A stretch of DNA of 18,664 nucleotides from an uncultured Eggerthellaceae bacterium (GTDB lineage: Bacteria; Actinomycetota; Coriobacteriia; Coriobacteriales; Eggerthellaceae). Location: contig CAJUFC010000112.1 in the NCBI GenBank assembly GCA_910585565.1, positions 1-18,664 of the forward strand, written 5' to 3'. The notes under the pieces are model-generated. The model was not told the origin of the DNA, searched no databases, and saw nothing but the letters and a program-made list of their open reading frames with translations. How positions within the stretch are numbered: position 1 is the stretch's first letter; every line of letters starts with the position of its first letter. Positions 1 through 10,318 of the stretch are shown here, piece by piece. The position numbers and the translations under genes were made by a program.

Positions 1-228
1 AAACGTGACGCGCGAGGCCCCGAGGCTGTACGGCTCGAGCGCCCCATCCTGCTCGCCGGGCGCGATGCGGTAGCCCTCCAAGCCTGCTCGCGTCGAGGCA
101 TCGGTGGGAGATACCGGGGCGTCCGCGCCAGGCACGGGCGCCTCCTCAGCCCCAGCGGTGCCGAGCGGAAGGAGGCTCACAGCCACCAGCAGCGCCAAGA
201 TGCCCGCGATCGATCGTTTCAAAGTCAT
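1..228 (-). CDS. Secreted protein of unknown function, N-terminal part only
   Basis: The first 76 codons of a gene that leaves the window at its left edge. The start is MTLKRSIAGILALLVAVSLL, followed by PLGTAGAEE: a basic n-region, a hydrophobic core of about 17 residues and a likely signal peptidase I site near TAGA/EE. The next part is rich in Ala, Pro and Asp, as in a linker of an exported protein. There is no lipobox cysteine, so it is probably not a lipoprotein. The ATG lies one base after the prfB stop (TAA-C-ATG), so translation is probably coupled to prfB. Nothing in the visible 76 residues identifies the mature domain and I do not assign a function. Confidence 0.7.
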   Translation of the reverse strand, partial: MTLKRSIAGILALLVAVSLLPLGTAGAEEAPVPGADAPVSPTDASTRAGLEGYRIAPGEQDGALEPYSLGASRVTF

Positions 229-229
229 G

Positions 230-1327
230 TTATTGCGACGCCTTCCATTTGTGATAGCCCAACACCAGCTCTTCCAAGTCGCCATCGAGCACCGCATCCA
301 CGTTGCTCGTCTCGATGCCGCTGCGCAGATCCTTCACCATGCGATAGGGATAGAGCACGTAGTTGCGGATCTGCGAGCCGAACGAATTCTCCATGACGTC
401 CCCGCGCAGGCCCGCTAGCTCCTCGGCGCGCTTGCGCTCCTCCAGCTCGTACAGCTTGGCCTTGAGCACGCGAAACGCCGCCTCCTTGTTCTGCAGCTGG
501 CTCTTCTCGTTCTGGCATGTGACCACGATACCTGTCGGCAGGTGCGTGAGGCGCACAGCCGAATCGGTGGTGTTGACGCACTGCCCTCCCGGGCCGCTCG
601 AGCGATACACGTCCACGCGCACATCTGCCGGATCGATGTCGACCTCGATCTCGTCCGGGATGACAGGGAGCACCTCCACGGCAGCAAACGTCGTGTGCCG
701 GCGCTTCTTGTCATCGGTCGGCGAGATGCGCACGAGACGATGGACGCCCGCCTCAGACGACAGCATCCCGAACGCGTTGCGACCCTCGATCTGCACGACC
801 GCCTTGTCAAGGCCGATGCCCTCGCCCGGAACGATATCAAGCTCGACCACCTTCCAACCCTTGTCGGCGGCATAGTGGCGATACATGCGATAGAGCATCT
901 CGGTCCAGTCTTGGGCCTCCAGGCCGCCTTGGCCGGGATTGATGGACACGATGGCGTCCCCGCCGTCAAACCGGCCCGAGAACCACGAGGTCACCTCGAG
1001 CATGTCAAGCATCTTGCCAAGCTCGGAGGCGGCCTGTGCGCACTCCTCGGCAAACGAGTCGTCTTCTCCGGCCAGCTCGAAGGCGGCCTGTGCGTCAGCG
1101 AGCTTGGCAGCCGCAGCATCGTATTCCGCTATCACCTCGCGCAGGTTCGACGCCTGCTTCGAGACATCCTGGGCGTTTTGGGCGTCATCCCAAAAGCCCG
1201 GAGACGACATCTCCGCCTCCAGCTCGGCCAGCTCGGCCATCTTCTCGTCGATATGCAAGAACCCCCGCGCGTCCTCCACGCGCTGGGCCAAAGCCTCTAG
1301 CTGCTTCTTATCTGCTATCTCTGCCAT
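230..1327 (-). CDS. prfB: Peptide chain release factor 2
   Basis: Class I release factor that recognises UAA and UGA in the ribosomal A site and triggers peptide release. The 365 residues match normal RF2 length. The helical N-terminal domain covers about residues 1-110. The codon-recognition domain contains GVHRLVRISPTDDKKRRHTT (residues 194-213). The catalytic GGQ is at 247-249 within SSGPGGQCVNTTDSAVR. Two points are odd. The discriminator tripeptide at 202-204 is Ser-Pro-Thr, where classical RF2 has Ser-Pro-Phe; Thr in third place resembles the PxT of RF1. The E. coli-type programmed frameshift is absent: after RGFL (21-24) the frame continues through CAT with no UGA. The start ATG has only a weak AGG-type Shine-Dalgarno upstream. 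The stop is TAA. RF2 rather than RF1 is favoured by the N-terminal form and the RRHTTF context. Confidence 0.95.
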   Translation of the reverse strand: MAEIADKKQLEALAQRVEDARGFLHIDEKMAELAELEAEMSSPGFWDDAQNAQDVSKQASNLREVIAEYDAAAAKLADAQAAFELAGEDDSFAEECAQAASELGKMLDMLEVTSWFSGRFDGGDAIVSINPGQGGLEAQDWTEMLYRMYRHYAADKGWKVVELDIVPGEGIGLDKAVVQIEGRNAFGMLSSEAGVHRLVRISPTDDKKRRHTTFAAVEVLPVIPDEIEVDIDPADVRVDVYRSSGPGGQCVNTTDSAVRLTHLPTGIVVTCQNEKSQLQNKEAAFRVLKAKLYELEERKRAEELAGLRGDVMENSFGSQIRNYVLYPYRMVKDLRSGIETSNVDAVLDGDLEELVLGYHKWKASQ

Positions 1328-1503
1328 ATGCCTTACCTAAATCGATTTCGTGAGAGCTCCCCGGTCGCCGCAACGCCAGCGAGAAGCGTCACATTGCCCG
1401 AGATCGCGACGTTTTGCGCACAAGCGCGGCCTTCGCGCCGTGAGGATAAGCGAGAAAGCCGCGAGATGGGGGGCTGTGGCGCTTCGCAGCCAGCAAGAGG
1501 TCC

Positions 1504-1524
1504 GGCCGTCCCGACAGGGCGGCC
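1504..1524 (-). terminator. Hairpin just after secA, possible terminator without a U-tract
   Basis: GGCCG(T)CCC at 1504-1512 pairs with GGGCGGCC at 1517-1524 around a four-base loop, with one bulged base. It begins 8 bases after the secA stop, where a transcription end would be expected. No run of T follows on the minus strand, so it may only stabilise the 3' end or act weakly. The rest of the 205-base secA-prfB gap shows no convincing promoter or further gene. Confidence 0.35.
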
Positions 1525-1532
1525 GAAACCCA

Positions 1533-4337
<2,805 letters not shown>

Positions 4338-4418
4338 ATGCGTTGTATCCGTCTTTCCTTAGATGATGTGCTCATGGTTGGTATTGCATGACATTTTAAT
4401 ACAGCAGCCCCGATGCGC

Positions 4419-7076
4419 CTAGAACGCCTCCTCGCTCTCGATGATAGAGTTATAAAGCTCCACAATCGCAGAAGACGGGTCGATGCCAAGCCGCTCGACG
4501 AGGACGCGCCGACACGCGAAGTACGTCTCGAGCGCCGAGGCACGCTGCCCTGCAGCGAGCTGCGCCCTCATCAGCGTCGCATACGAGTCCTCGCGCAGGT
4601 CATCGCGCCTCAACGCCTCGCGAGCGAACCAGAGCGACCCGCGCGGCTCCCCCAACATCGCCAGGCGCGTCGATGCGGATATGAGCCCGTCGATGAGCTG
4701 GTCTTTGTATCGCGCGCGCAGCTCGGCCACGAACTCGTTGTCGGTGACATCGGGCAGAAAGTCCTCCGAGAACCGATGTGCCACCTGCTCGAAGACATCT
4801 TCCCACGACACCACGTCCTCGCCCCCGAACAGAAGCGAGCGCGACAGGCGATCGAAGTCGTCAAGGTCGGTGACGACGAAGCGCGCATCGAGCCGATATC
4901 CCGTCTGCGAGCGCAGCAGATACGGACACGCCCCATTCACCGAGAGCTCCTTTTTGAGGCTTCCCCAGATGACATAGAAGTTGCGCTTGCAGAAGGCCTC
5001 GTCAGAGCCTGGCCACAGCATGCCGGTCAGGCGCCTGCGCGACACCTCCCGCCCTCGCCCGATTGCGAGCAGCGCCAGCGCGAGCTTGGCCTTCCTGCGC
5101 CCGAACGTGCACGGCGTGCAGGCATCGTCCTCGATGTGCGCATCAAAGCCGCCAAAGAGCCCGATTCGCAACACCGGGGTATGCGCGCGAATCGCCACGC
5201 TCTTGCTCAGCGAGGGTCCCTGCGCCCGAAACGGGTCGGGATGCGTCAGCCGGTACGTCTCCTTTGCGAGCTCGGCTTGGTCACGCCTGCGCACGAGCTC
5301 CTTCGATTGGCCTGAGAGGTATGCCTCCATCTGGATGGAGGCGCCTTGGACGGACGGAGGCAGCGTCAGCGCGAAATCCATCGGGTGAGCATCCGAGCAG
5401 GCGCGCAACGCCTCAGAGGCCACCATGCACACCCATTTGGGGATGGCCTCCCCTGCACCCATGATGCGACCGTTCGCAAAGTCGGCGATGCGGTGCCACA
5501 GGATGCGCGCCTGGGGACCCTGCGCATCGCGCCTGAGCGCGTCGCGCAGATACCAAGCTCCGAACAGCAACAACACGTTGGAAACCTTGTCGGCATCCGT
5601 CCCGCCAGCGCGATTCGGCACGACGCCAGGCACGGCGCGCATGCCCGCGTCGGCCACGCGCGCCAAGCCGTCCCACGCATCAAGCATCGCTGCGTCCCCC
5701 TGGCAGCGAGCATCCATCAGCTCCAAGGCGCACTCCCAGTCAAACGGATCGTTTCGCACCTTGCGCGCGGCATCGGCGACGCTTTGCATCGTTTGCAGCT
5801 GACGGATGCGCTCGAGCGCCGCCGCGCAATCCTCCGTTGCGAAGTCGTCCCGCGTCTGCGAATCCAGCACGAGGCATGCCGTCAGATCCTGCCAGTCTGC
5901 CTTAGCAGAGCGCATGACGCCCCTGCTCCGGCTCGCAGCCGATGCCGTGTCGCGCAAGACGAACGCCGCCCACGCGCCAATGGCCGTCACGCGCTCGGCA
6001 TGGGAAGCAGCATGCTTGCGCACGCGCTCATAGAGCCCATCCACCGCAAGCGGCTCTAAGTCAAGCGTCATGGACCAGCCGACCTTTGCCAGCCACTCCG
6101 CACCAACCGAACCGTCCGCCGCCTGCTCGATGAACGTCACCGCACGCGCGCTATGCCCCAACTCGAGAAGCTTGTCTGCGATTTGCTCGCAAAGGGTGGC
6201 AGCGCCCTCCTTCGAGCCAGAGGAGAGCTCCTTCAAGGGAATGCCCAGATGCTTCGCCACATCGCTCACCTCGACCTCGAACGGCGCGAACGACCGAGAG
6301 GCAACGTCAACGCCCAAGAAGGGATAGTGGTCCTCGAGAAAGAGCAGGTCCTCGGCCAGCACCGGGCTTGCAAGCAAGCCCTCCAAGTCAGAGAACGCCC
6401 CCTCGCCAAAGAGGAGGATCAGCAACGACGCAAGACGGAGGTCTCCGGGCAGGTCCTCGGCCCTGAACCCCTCGAGAAGGGCCTGCGGCCCCTTGATGCC
6501 CCACACAAGGCATGCCACGCGCTCGGCGGCCGCGACGATGTCGCCCTCCCTGCCTGACAGCGTGCCGCGCATGCGCTCGACGGATATCTCCTCGTCGGTC
6601 AAGAGGAGGTCTTTGGCACCCAGCATCACCTTGTCCGGGCGCACCGAGGTGAACGTGTCGACCGACGGTACGCACGTCGCGATGACCTCGACGCCGGCGT
6701 CGAGCAAATCGTCGATGACGGCGTCAAAGGCAAGGGTGCGATCGGGGTCGAGATGCGGCACGTTGTCGAATACCACCAGCTGGGCGTGCGCGTCGCACGT
6801 CTTGATCTGCCTCGACAGGCTGCCGTCATCGAGGTCGCGAAGAAAGCAAGGAGAGTCGCCCTCGATCCAAAACGTGTGGGCGAACCCGAATACGACCTGG
6901 GCATACTCGTAGGCAACCGAGCTTTTGCCATACCCTTTGGGCGCCACGACGTAGCGGGCGACGTGCCGCTCCTGAAGGAGACGCCCGGTGATGCTGGGAC
7001 GCAAGTTGTGATGCGCCCCCGCCACGCTCTTGACGCTCATGCCCCTGCAGTTGCTTTTCTCCACGAACGATGCCAT
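4419..7076 (-). CDS. MalT-like STAND ATPase regulator with C-terminal winged helix and BTAD (SARP-like, reversed order)
   Basis: Probably a cytoplasmic signal-responsive transcription activator. The 885 residues begin with a MalT-type NTPase: P-loop APKGYGKS (45-52, compare APAGYGKT in MalT), Walker B QLVVFDN (99-105), then a sensor-like strand VEVIATCVPS and a DLLLTDEEI segment. Residues about 200-630 are mostly helical with no motif I recognise. An OmpR-type winged helix follows at about 635-733 (VLRIGLFGGF, then FGRRKAKLALALLAIGRG and TGYRLD). A bacterial transcriptional activation domain with TPR-like helices covers about 734-885 (VVTDLDDFDRL to ERLGIDPSSAIVELY). Classical SARPs such as AfsR have winged helix and BTAD first and the ATPase after. 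The start is secure: AGGAGGG lies 6 bases before the ATG. The stop is TAG. No adjoining metabolic cluster indicates its target, and secA lies 81 bases downstream. Domain calls are confident; ligand and regulon are unknown. Confidence 0.85.
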   Translation of the reverse strand: MASFVEKSNCRGMSVKSVAGAHHNLRPSITGRLLQERHVARYVVAPKGYGKSSVAYEYAQVVFGFAHTFWIEGDSPCFLRDLDDGSLSRQIKTCDAHAQLVVFDNVPHLDPDRTLAFDAVIDDLLDAGVEVIATCVPSVDTFTSVRPDKVMLGAKDLLLTDEEISVERMRGTLSGREGDIVAAAERVACLVWGIKGPQALLEGFRAEDLPGDLRLASLLILLFGEGAFSDLEGLLASPVLAEDLLFLEDHYPFLGVDVASRSFAPFEVEVSDVAKHLGIPLKELSSGSKEGAATLCEQIADKLLELGHSARAVTFIEQAADGSVGAEWLAKVGWSMTLDLEPLAVDGLYERVRKHAASHAERVTAIGAWAAFVLRDTASAASRSRGVMRSAKADWQDLTACLVLDSQTRDDFATEDCAAALERIRQLQTMQSVADAARKVRNDPFDWECALELMDARCQGDAAMLDAWDGLARVADAGMRAVPGVVPNRAGGTDADKVSNVLLLFGAWYLRDALRRDAQGPQARILWHRIADFANGRIMGAGEAIPKWVCMVASEALRACSDAHPMDFALTLPPSVQGASIQMEAYLSGQSKELVRRRDQAELAKETYRLTHPDPFRAQGPSLSKSVAIRAHTPVLRIGLFGGFDAHIEDDACTPCTFGRRKAKLALALLAIGRGREVSRRRLTGMLWPGSDEAFCKRNFYVIWGSLKKELSVNGACPYLLRSQTGYRLDARFVVTDLDDFDRLSRSLLFGGEDVVSWEDVFEQVAHRFSEDFLPDVTDNEFVAELRARYKDQLIDGLISASTRLAMLGEPRGSLWFAREALRRDDLREDSYATLMRAQLAAGQRASALETYFACRRVLVERLGIDPSSAIVELYNSIIESEEAF

Positions 7077-7124
7077 AAGCTACCCTCCTGCGAACGTTGG
7101 TTTGCCGGCCACTTGGTCGCAGGC

Positions 7125-7153
7125 ATGATAGGCACCGCACGCGCGCCTTTCAA
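7125..7153 (-). promoter_or_regulatory. Sigma70-type promoter of the BTAD regulator
   Basis: Read on the minus strand, TTGAAA (7148-7153) and TATCAT (7125-7130) are separated by exactly 17 bases, each one mismatch from the TTGACA/TATAAT consensus. The -10 element ends 48 bases before the regulator ATG, leaving a leader of about 40 bases that carries the AGGAGGG ribosome site (7083-7089). This is the best-matching promoter in the window together with that of rplU. Confidence 0.7.
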
Positions 7154-7173
7154 CAGCACGCAAAAGCACAGGT

Positions 7174-7193
7174 CATCGGGCATTGCCCCGATG
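7174..7193 (-). repeat. 7-bp inverted repeat between rsfS and the regulator promoter
   Basis: CATCGGG (7174-7180) and CCCGATG (7187-7193) form a perfect inverted repeat around six bases. It lies 20 bases upstream of the -35 box of the regulator gene and 67 bases after the rsfS stop. It could be an operator for the regulator or a weak terminator of the obg-rsfS operon. On the minus strand only a four-base T run follows at some distance, so terminator function is doubtful. Confidence 0.4.
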
Positions 7194-7259
7194 CGAACAG
7201 GAATCTGGCTCGCTTTTGACAGAGAAAATTGAACCTAAAAGATAGTCAGAATGCGCTCG

Positions 7260-7697
7260 CTATGAAGATTCTTTGGAGGACTCGATGATCTGAGCGATGC
7301 GATCGGAGTACTCGAGGTTCTCAAAGCCCTCCTCGGCAGCCAGGTCGATGATGGGCGCGTCGTTCCACAGCTGCTCGAGGCGATAGTAGTCGCGCGTGTC
7401 CGGCTGGAAGACGTGGACGACGATCGAGCCATAGTCGAGCAGCGACCACGAGCCGTCCTGAGACATCTCGCGCGCAAGCGGCTTCATGTCTGCCTTCGTG
7501 CGCACATCGTCCTCAATCGCATCGATGATGGCGTCTACCTGATGGGTGTTCCTGGCGGTCACGATCACGAAGTAGTCCGTCACGCCGATGAGGTCAGACA
7601 CATGCTGGACCATGATGTCGGTCGCCTTCTTGTCGTCTGCGGCGCGTGCCGCGATCAGCGCTGCGTCCCGCAGCGTGCAGGTAGCGGTTCCGTCCAT
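7260..7697 (-). CDS. rsfS: Ribosomal silencing factor RsfS
   Basis: Binds ribosomal protein L14 on the large subunit and blocks subunit joining when nutrients are scarce. The 145 residues are slightly longer than the usual 105-130. Family motifs are SWSLLDYGSIVVHVFQPDTR (83-102), with Trp84 and Asp88, and DYYRLEQLWNDAP just after. The frame is open further upstream, but the ATG at 7697 was chosen because it begins the family's N-terminus and follows the yqeK stop as TAG-C-ATG, with an AAGGG sequence shortly before. It is the last gene of the obg-proB-proA-nadD-yqeK-rsfS operon. The nadD-yqeK-rsfS order is common in Gram-positive bacteria. The stop is TAG. Confidence 0.93.
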   Translation of the reverse strand: MDGTATCTLRDAALIAARAADDKKATDIMVQHVSDLIGVTDYFVIVTARNTHQVDAIIDAIEDDVRTKADMKPLAREMSQDGSWSLLDYGSIVVHVFQPDTRDYYRLEQLWNDAPIIDLAAEEGFENLEYSDRIAQIIESSKESS

Positions 7698-7698
7698 G

Positions 7699-8322
7699 CT
7701 ATTCGTACCCTTTCTTCTTGGCTTTCGACTTCTCCTCGGCAAGCGCGTTCCAAATGGCAATGGTATCAGGATGCAAGACCACGTCATGCTCGATGAGGGC
7801 GAGCGTCCAAAACTGGTAGATGCGGTAATACAGCTCGTCGAGCGACACCGATCCGATGAGCGAGCGCAGCTGCTCAGCTCGGTCGAACGTGCGCGACGGC
7901 TCGATGGCGTCAGCGATGTAGAGCACCTTGTCAAGGTCGCTCATCGAGCGCGCAGCTGTCGTGTGACAGCGCACTGCCGCCAATACGTCTGCGGGAATCT
8001 CGGGGTACGCACGCGCGAGCGCCGCTGCCGCAGTGGGGCCGTGCAGCACCTCGGGCATGTATTCCACCACCCATGGGCCCACCTCGTCCACGATTCCCAG
8101 CTCTTCGGCGCGACGGCGTATCTCGCCATCGCGCATGCCCTTGTCCCAGTCATGCAAGACGCCCGCAAGCCGCGCCTTGCGCTCGTCGAGCCCATAGGTG
8201 CGCGCCAGCAGCGCAGCCGTGTCGGCGACGCCTTGTATGTGCTTGAAGCGCTTCGGCTTCACCCGGCCTTCTACGTCGGCGAGCCGTGCCTGCAAAAACT
8301 CCTCGCTCAGCGCATCAGTCAT
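7699..8322 (-). CDS. yqeK: HD-domain Ap4A hydrolase (YqeK type)
   Basis: Metal-dependent HD phosphohydrolase of the family characterised as symmetrical diadenosine tetraphosphatase (Ap4A to two ADP). Counting from the chosen start (207 residues), metal and catalytic residues are His28 (RFKHIQGV), His57-Asp58 (LAGVLHDWDK), His94 (EVLHGPTAA), His120 (VRCHTTA) and Asp138 (YIADAIEPSR), all in the expected order. An upstream ATG seven codons earlier exists, but the AAGGGAGG sequence at 8331-8338 lies inside that stretch and is ideally placed, 8 bases before the internal ATG. That start overlaps the nadD stop by eight bases (ATGACTGA), indicating coupled translation. A Lys-rich C-terminus (KSKAKKKGYE) ends in TAG. 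Enzyme activity is inferred from family membership. Confidence 0.88.
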   Translation of the reverse strand: MTDALSEEFLQARLADVEGRVKPKRFKHIQGVADTAALLARTYGLDERKARLAGVLHDWDKGMRDGEIRRRAEELGIVDEVGPWVVEYMPEVLHGPTAAAALARAYPEIPADVLAAVRCHTTAARSMSDLDKVLYIADAIEPSRTFDRAEQLRSLIGSVSLDELYYRIYQFWTLALIEHDVVLHPDTIAIWNALAEEKSKAKKKGYE

Positions 8323-9016
8323 GTGCAGTGCCTCCCTTCGCACGATAGAGCCCGGTACTGATAAGGTATTCGTCTACTGACAGCGGCACGAGGTAGCGCA
8401 CGGTGCGCCCCTCCCGCACGCGCTGCCGTATCATGCTCGATGAGATGTCGAGCAACGGCGACGTCACCAGCTCGACCGCAAACCCGATGCGCTCGAGCCG
8501 GGCAAGCAGCTCCGCGTCGGGCAGATAGCCCGGACGCGACACGCATACGATGTCAACCAGGGACGCCAGATCAGGTGCGTCCTTCCAATCAGGAAGCGTC
8601 ATGAGCGCGTCTGCCCCCACGATGAACGACAGCCGCACGCATGCCGGGTAGTGCGCGCGCAGCACGCGCGCCGTGTCGACCGTATACGTGATGCCGCTGC
8701 GCTCGGCCTCAAGCGCGCTTACGTCAAAGAGCGGGTTGTCGAACGTGGCCAACCGGCACATGTTCAGCCGATCAGCCGCACTTGCGAGCTCTTGGCCCTG
8801 CTTGAATGCCGGGTCGCCGGCCACCATGAACACCACGCCATCCATGCCGCATGCCTCGGCCGCCATCTCGGCACATGCCAGGTGTCCGAAGTGTGGCGGG
8901 TCGAACGTGCCGCCCATGATGCCCAAATGCGCGCTCGCGCCATCGCGACCCACGTCATCGAACCGCGCACAAATCGCGGGATGCGACAGGCGCCTCTTCT
9001 CCTCGAGCGACCTCAT
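8315..9016 (-). CDS. nadD: Nicotinate-nucleotide adenylyltransferase
   Basis: Transfers AMP from ATP to nicotinic acid mononucleotide, giving deamido-NAD in NAD synthesis. With the chosen start it has 233 residues. The nucleotidyltransferase signature LGIMGGTFDPPHFGH is at 31-45, including the PHxGH catalytic histidines, and the C-terminal ISSSMIRQRVREG at 191-203 matches the family ISST-x-IR motif. Most NadD proteins begin just before GIMGGTFDP; here about 30 extra residues precede it (MRSLEEKRRLSHPAICARFD and on). Still longer versions would run into proA. The ATG at 9016 follows the proA stop as TAG-C-ATG, the same junction as yqeK-rsfS. The stop is TGA, the only TGA among the complete genes of this window. 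Confidence 0.92.
   Translation of the reverse strand: MRSLEEKRRLSHPAICARFDDVGRDGASAHLGIMGGTFDPPHFGHLACAEMAAEACGMDGVVFMVAGDPAFKQGQELASAADRLNMCRLATFDNPLFDVSALEAERSGITYTVDTARVLRAHYPACVRLSFIVGADALMTLPDWKDAPDLASLVDIVCVSRPGYLPDAELLARLERIGFAVELVTSPLLDISSSMIRQRVREGRTVRYLVPLSVDEYLISTGLYRAKGGTAHD
8331..8338 (-). promoter_or_regulatory. Ribosome binding site that sets the yqeK start
   Basis: AAGGGAGG on the minus strand, 8 bases before the ATG at 8322. It lies inside the last codons of nadD and would be part of the coding sequence if the upstream ATG at 8343 were used, so it decides the start in favour of the shorter protein. Confidence 0.75.
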
Positions 9017-9017
9017 G

Positions 9018-10301
9018 CTAGGAGCGCACCTGCCCATCTCCACGCAAGACGTACTTGTAGGACGTGAGCGCATCGAGCGCAAAGGGGCCGCGCGCATGCA
9101 GCTTCTGCGTCGAGATGCCGATCTCGGCACCCAAGCCGAACTGGCCGCCATCGGTGAACGCCGTCGAGGCGTTCACGTACACCGCCGCCGCATCGACCGC
9201 GCGGACGAAATAGTTCGCCGCCTCGGCGTCGCTCGTCACGATGGCCTCGGAATGGTGCGTCCCGTACCGGTTGATGTGCGCGACGGCCTCCGTGACGCCT
9301 GAGACGCACTTGATGGCAATCTCGGGAGCCAGGTACTCGGTCTCCCAGTCATGCTCGCCTGCCGCCACGACCAGCGCAGACGGCGCGCCTGCGCGCAGGG
9401 CCGCCTCCCGCGCACGCTCGTCTGCATGCATCACGACGCCTCGGCTGGCCAGCTCCGGCACGACTTGCGCCAGCAGCTCATCTGCCACTGGCTCGTCCAC
9501 CAGCAACGTCTCGGCGGCATTGCATACCCCATAGCGACGACACTTGGCATTGACGACGATGTCGCGTGCCATCGCCATGTCGGCTGATGCCTGCACGTAG
9601 ACGTGGCAGTTGCCCGTGCCCGTCTCGATGACCGGCACCCGAGAGTGCTCGATGCAATGACGGATGAGCCCCGCGCCCCCGCGCGGTATCAGCACGTCCA
9701 CCAGCCCATGCAGCTGCATGAGCGCATCGGTGGCGCTGCGGTCGGTCGTCGTGATGGCGCAGATGCAGCCATGCGGCATGCCGGAGGACACCGCCGCGTC
9801 GGCCAGCACGCGTGCGATGGCCTCGTTCGAGTGCTGGGCCAGGCTGCCGCCGCGCAGGATGCACGCATTGCCCGACTTGAGGCAGATGCCAGCTGCATCC
9901 GCCGTGACGTTCGGGCGCGCCTCGTACACGACCGCCACGACCCCCAACGGAACGCTCACGCGCGTAAGCTCTATGCCGTTGTACAGCTCGCGCTGCATGT
10001 CGACGCAACCGAGCGGGTCGGGCAGCCGCATGAGGTCTTCGAGCGCAGACGCCATGTCCTCGACGCGCGCGACGTCCAGCATGAGGCGATCCAAGATGGC
10101 CTCGCTCGTGCCTGCCGCGCGCGCCGCCTCCATGTCGCGCCCGTTTGCCTCCACGATGCAGGCCGCCTCGGCCCGCAACGCGACTGCCATAGCTTGCAAA
10201 GCGCCGTTGCGCGCCTCGGCAGTCGCCAGCGCCAGCTCGGCGCTTGCAGCAGCGGCCGCCTCGGCCAGCGCTGTCACCGAGCGCATCGTTGCGTCGTCCA
10301 T
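9018..10301 (-). CDS. proA: Gamma-glutamyl phosphate reductase
   Basis: NADPH-dependent reduction of glutamyl-5-phosphate to glutamate semialdehyde, the second step of proline synthesis; it works with ProB, encoded just upstream. The protein has 427 residues, normal for the family. The catalytic cysteine is Cys260 in NAKCRRYGVCNAAETLL (251-267). VPLGVVAVVYEARPNVTADA (117-136) and the C-terminal DGGQFGLGAEIGIST are also typical. The segment before the catalytic Cys usually reads NAKTQRPGVCNA; here Thr is Cys254 and Pro is Tyr258. An upstream ATG twelve codons earlier overlaps proB, but AAGGGGG at 10310-10316 lies 8 bases before the internal ATG, which is therefore preferred and leaves 17 bases after the proB stop. 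The stop is TAG. Confidence 0.94.
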   Translation of the reverse strand: MDDATMRSVTALAEAAAAASAELALATAEARNGALQAMAVALRAEAACIVEANGRDMEAARAAGTSEAILDRLMLDVARVEDMASALEDLMRLPDPLGCVDMQRELYNGIELTRVSVPLGVVAVVYEARPNVTADAAGICLKSGNACILRGGSLAQHSNEAIARVLADAAVSSGMPHGCICAITTTDRSATDALMQLHGLVDVLIPRGGAGLIRHCIEHSRVPVIETGTGNCHVYVQASADMAMARDIVVNAKCRRYGVCNAAETLLVDEPVADELLAQVVPELASRGVVMHADERAREAALRAGAPSALVVAAGEHDWETEYLAPEIAIKCVSGVTEAVAHINRYGTHHSEAIVTSDAEAANYFVRAVDAAAVYVNASTAFTDGGQFGLGAEIGISTQKLHARGPFALDALTSYKYVLRGDGQVRS

Positions 10302-10318
10302 CGTTTCGTCCCCCTTGG

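Noticed and set aside
4393..4401. secA promoter from TATTAA/TAAAAT
   Set aside because: A plausible -10 element but no -35 match at suitable spacing; too weak to list as a feature.
7216..7221. Perfect TTGACA on the plus strand after rsfS
   Set aside because: No fitting -10 element follows at 16-18 bases and no plus-strand gene begins nearby.
8315..8317. UGA recoded as a sense codon, suggested by scarce TGA stops
   Set aside because: nadD ends at TGA exactly where the family ends, and no gene needs an in-frame TGA to be complete, so UGA appears to act as a stop.
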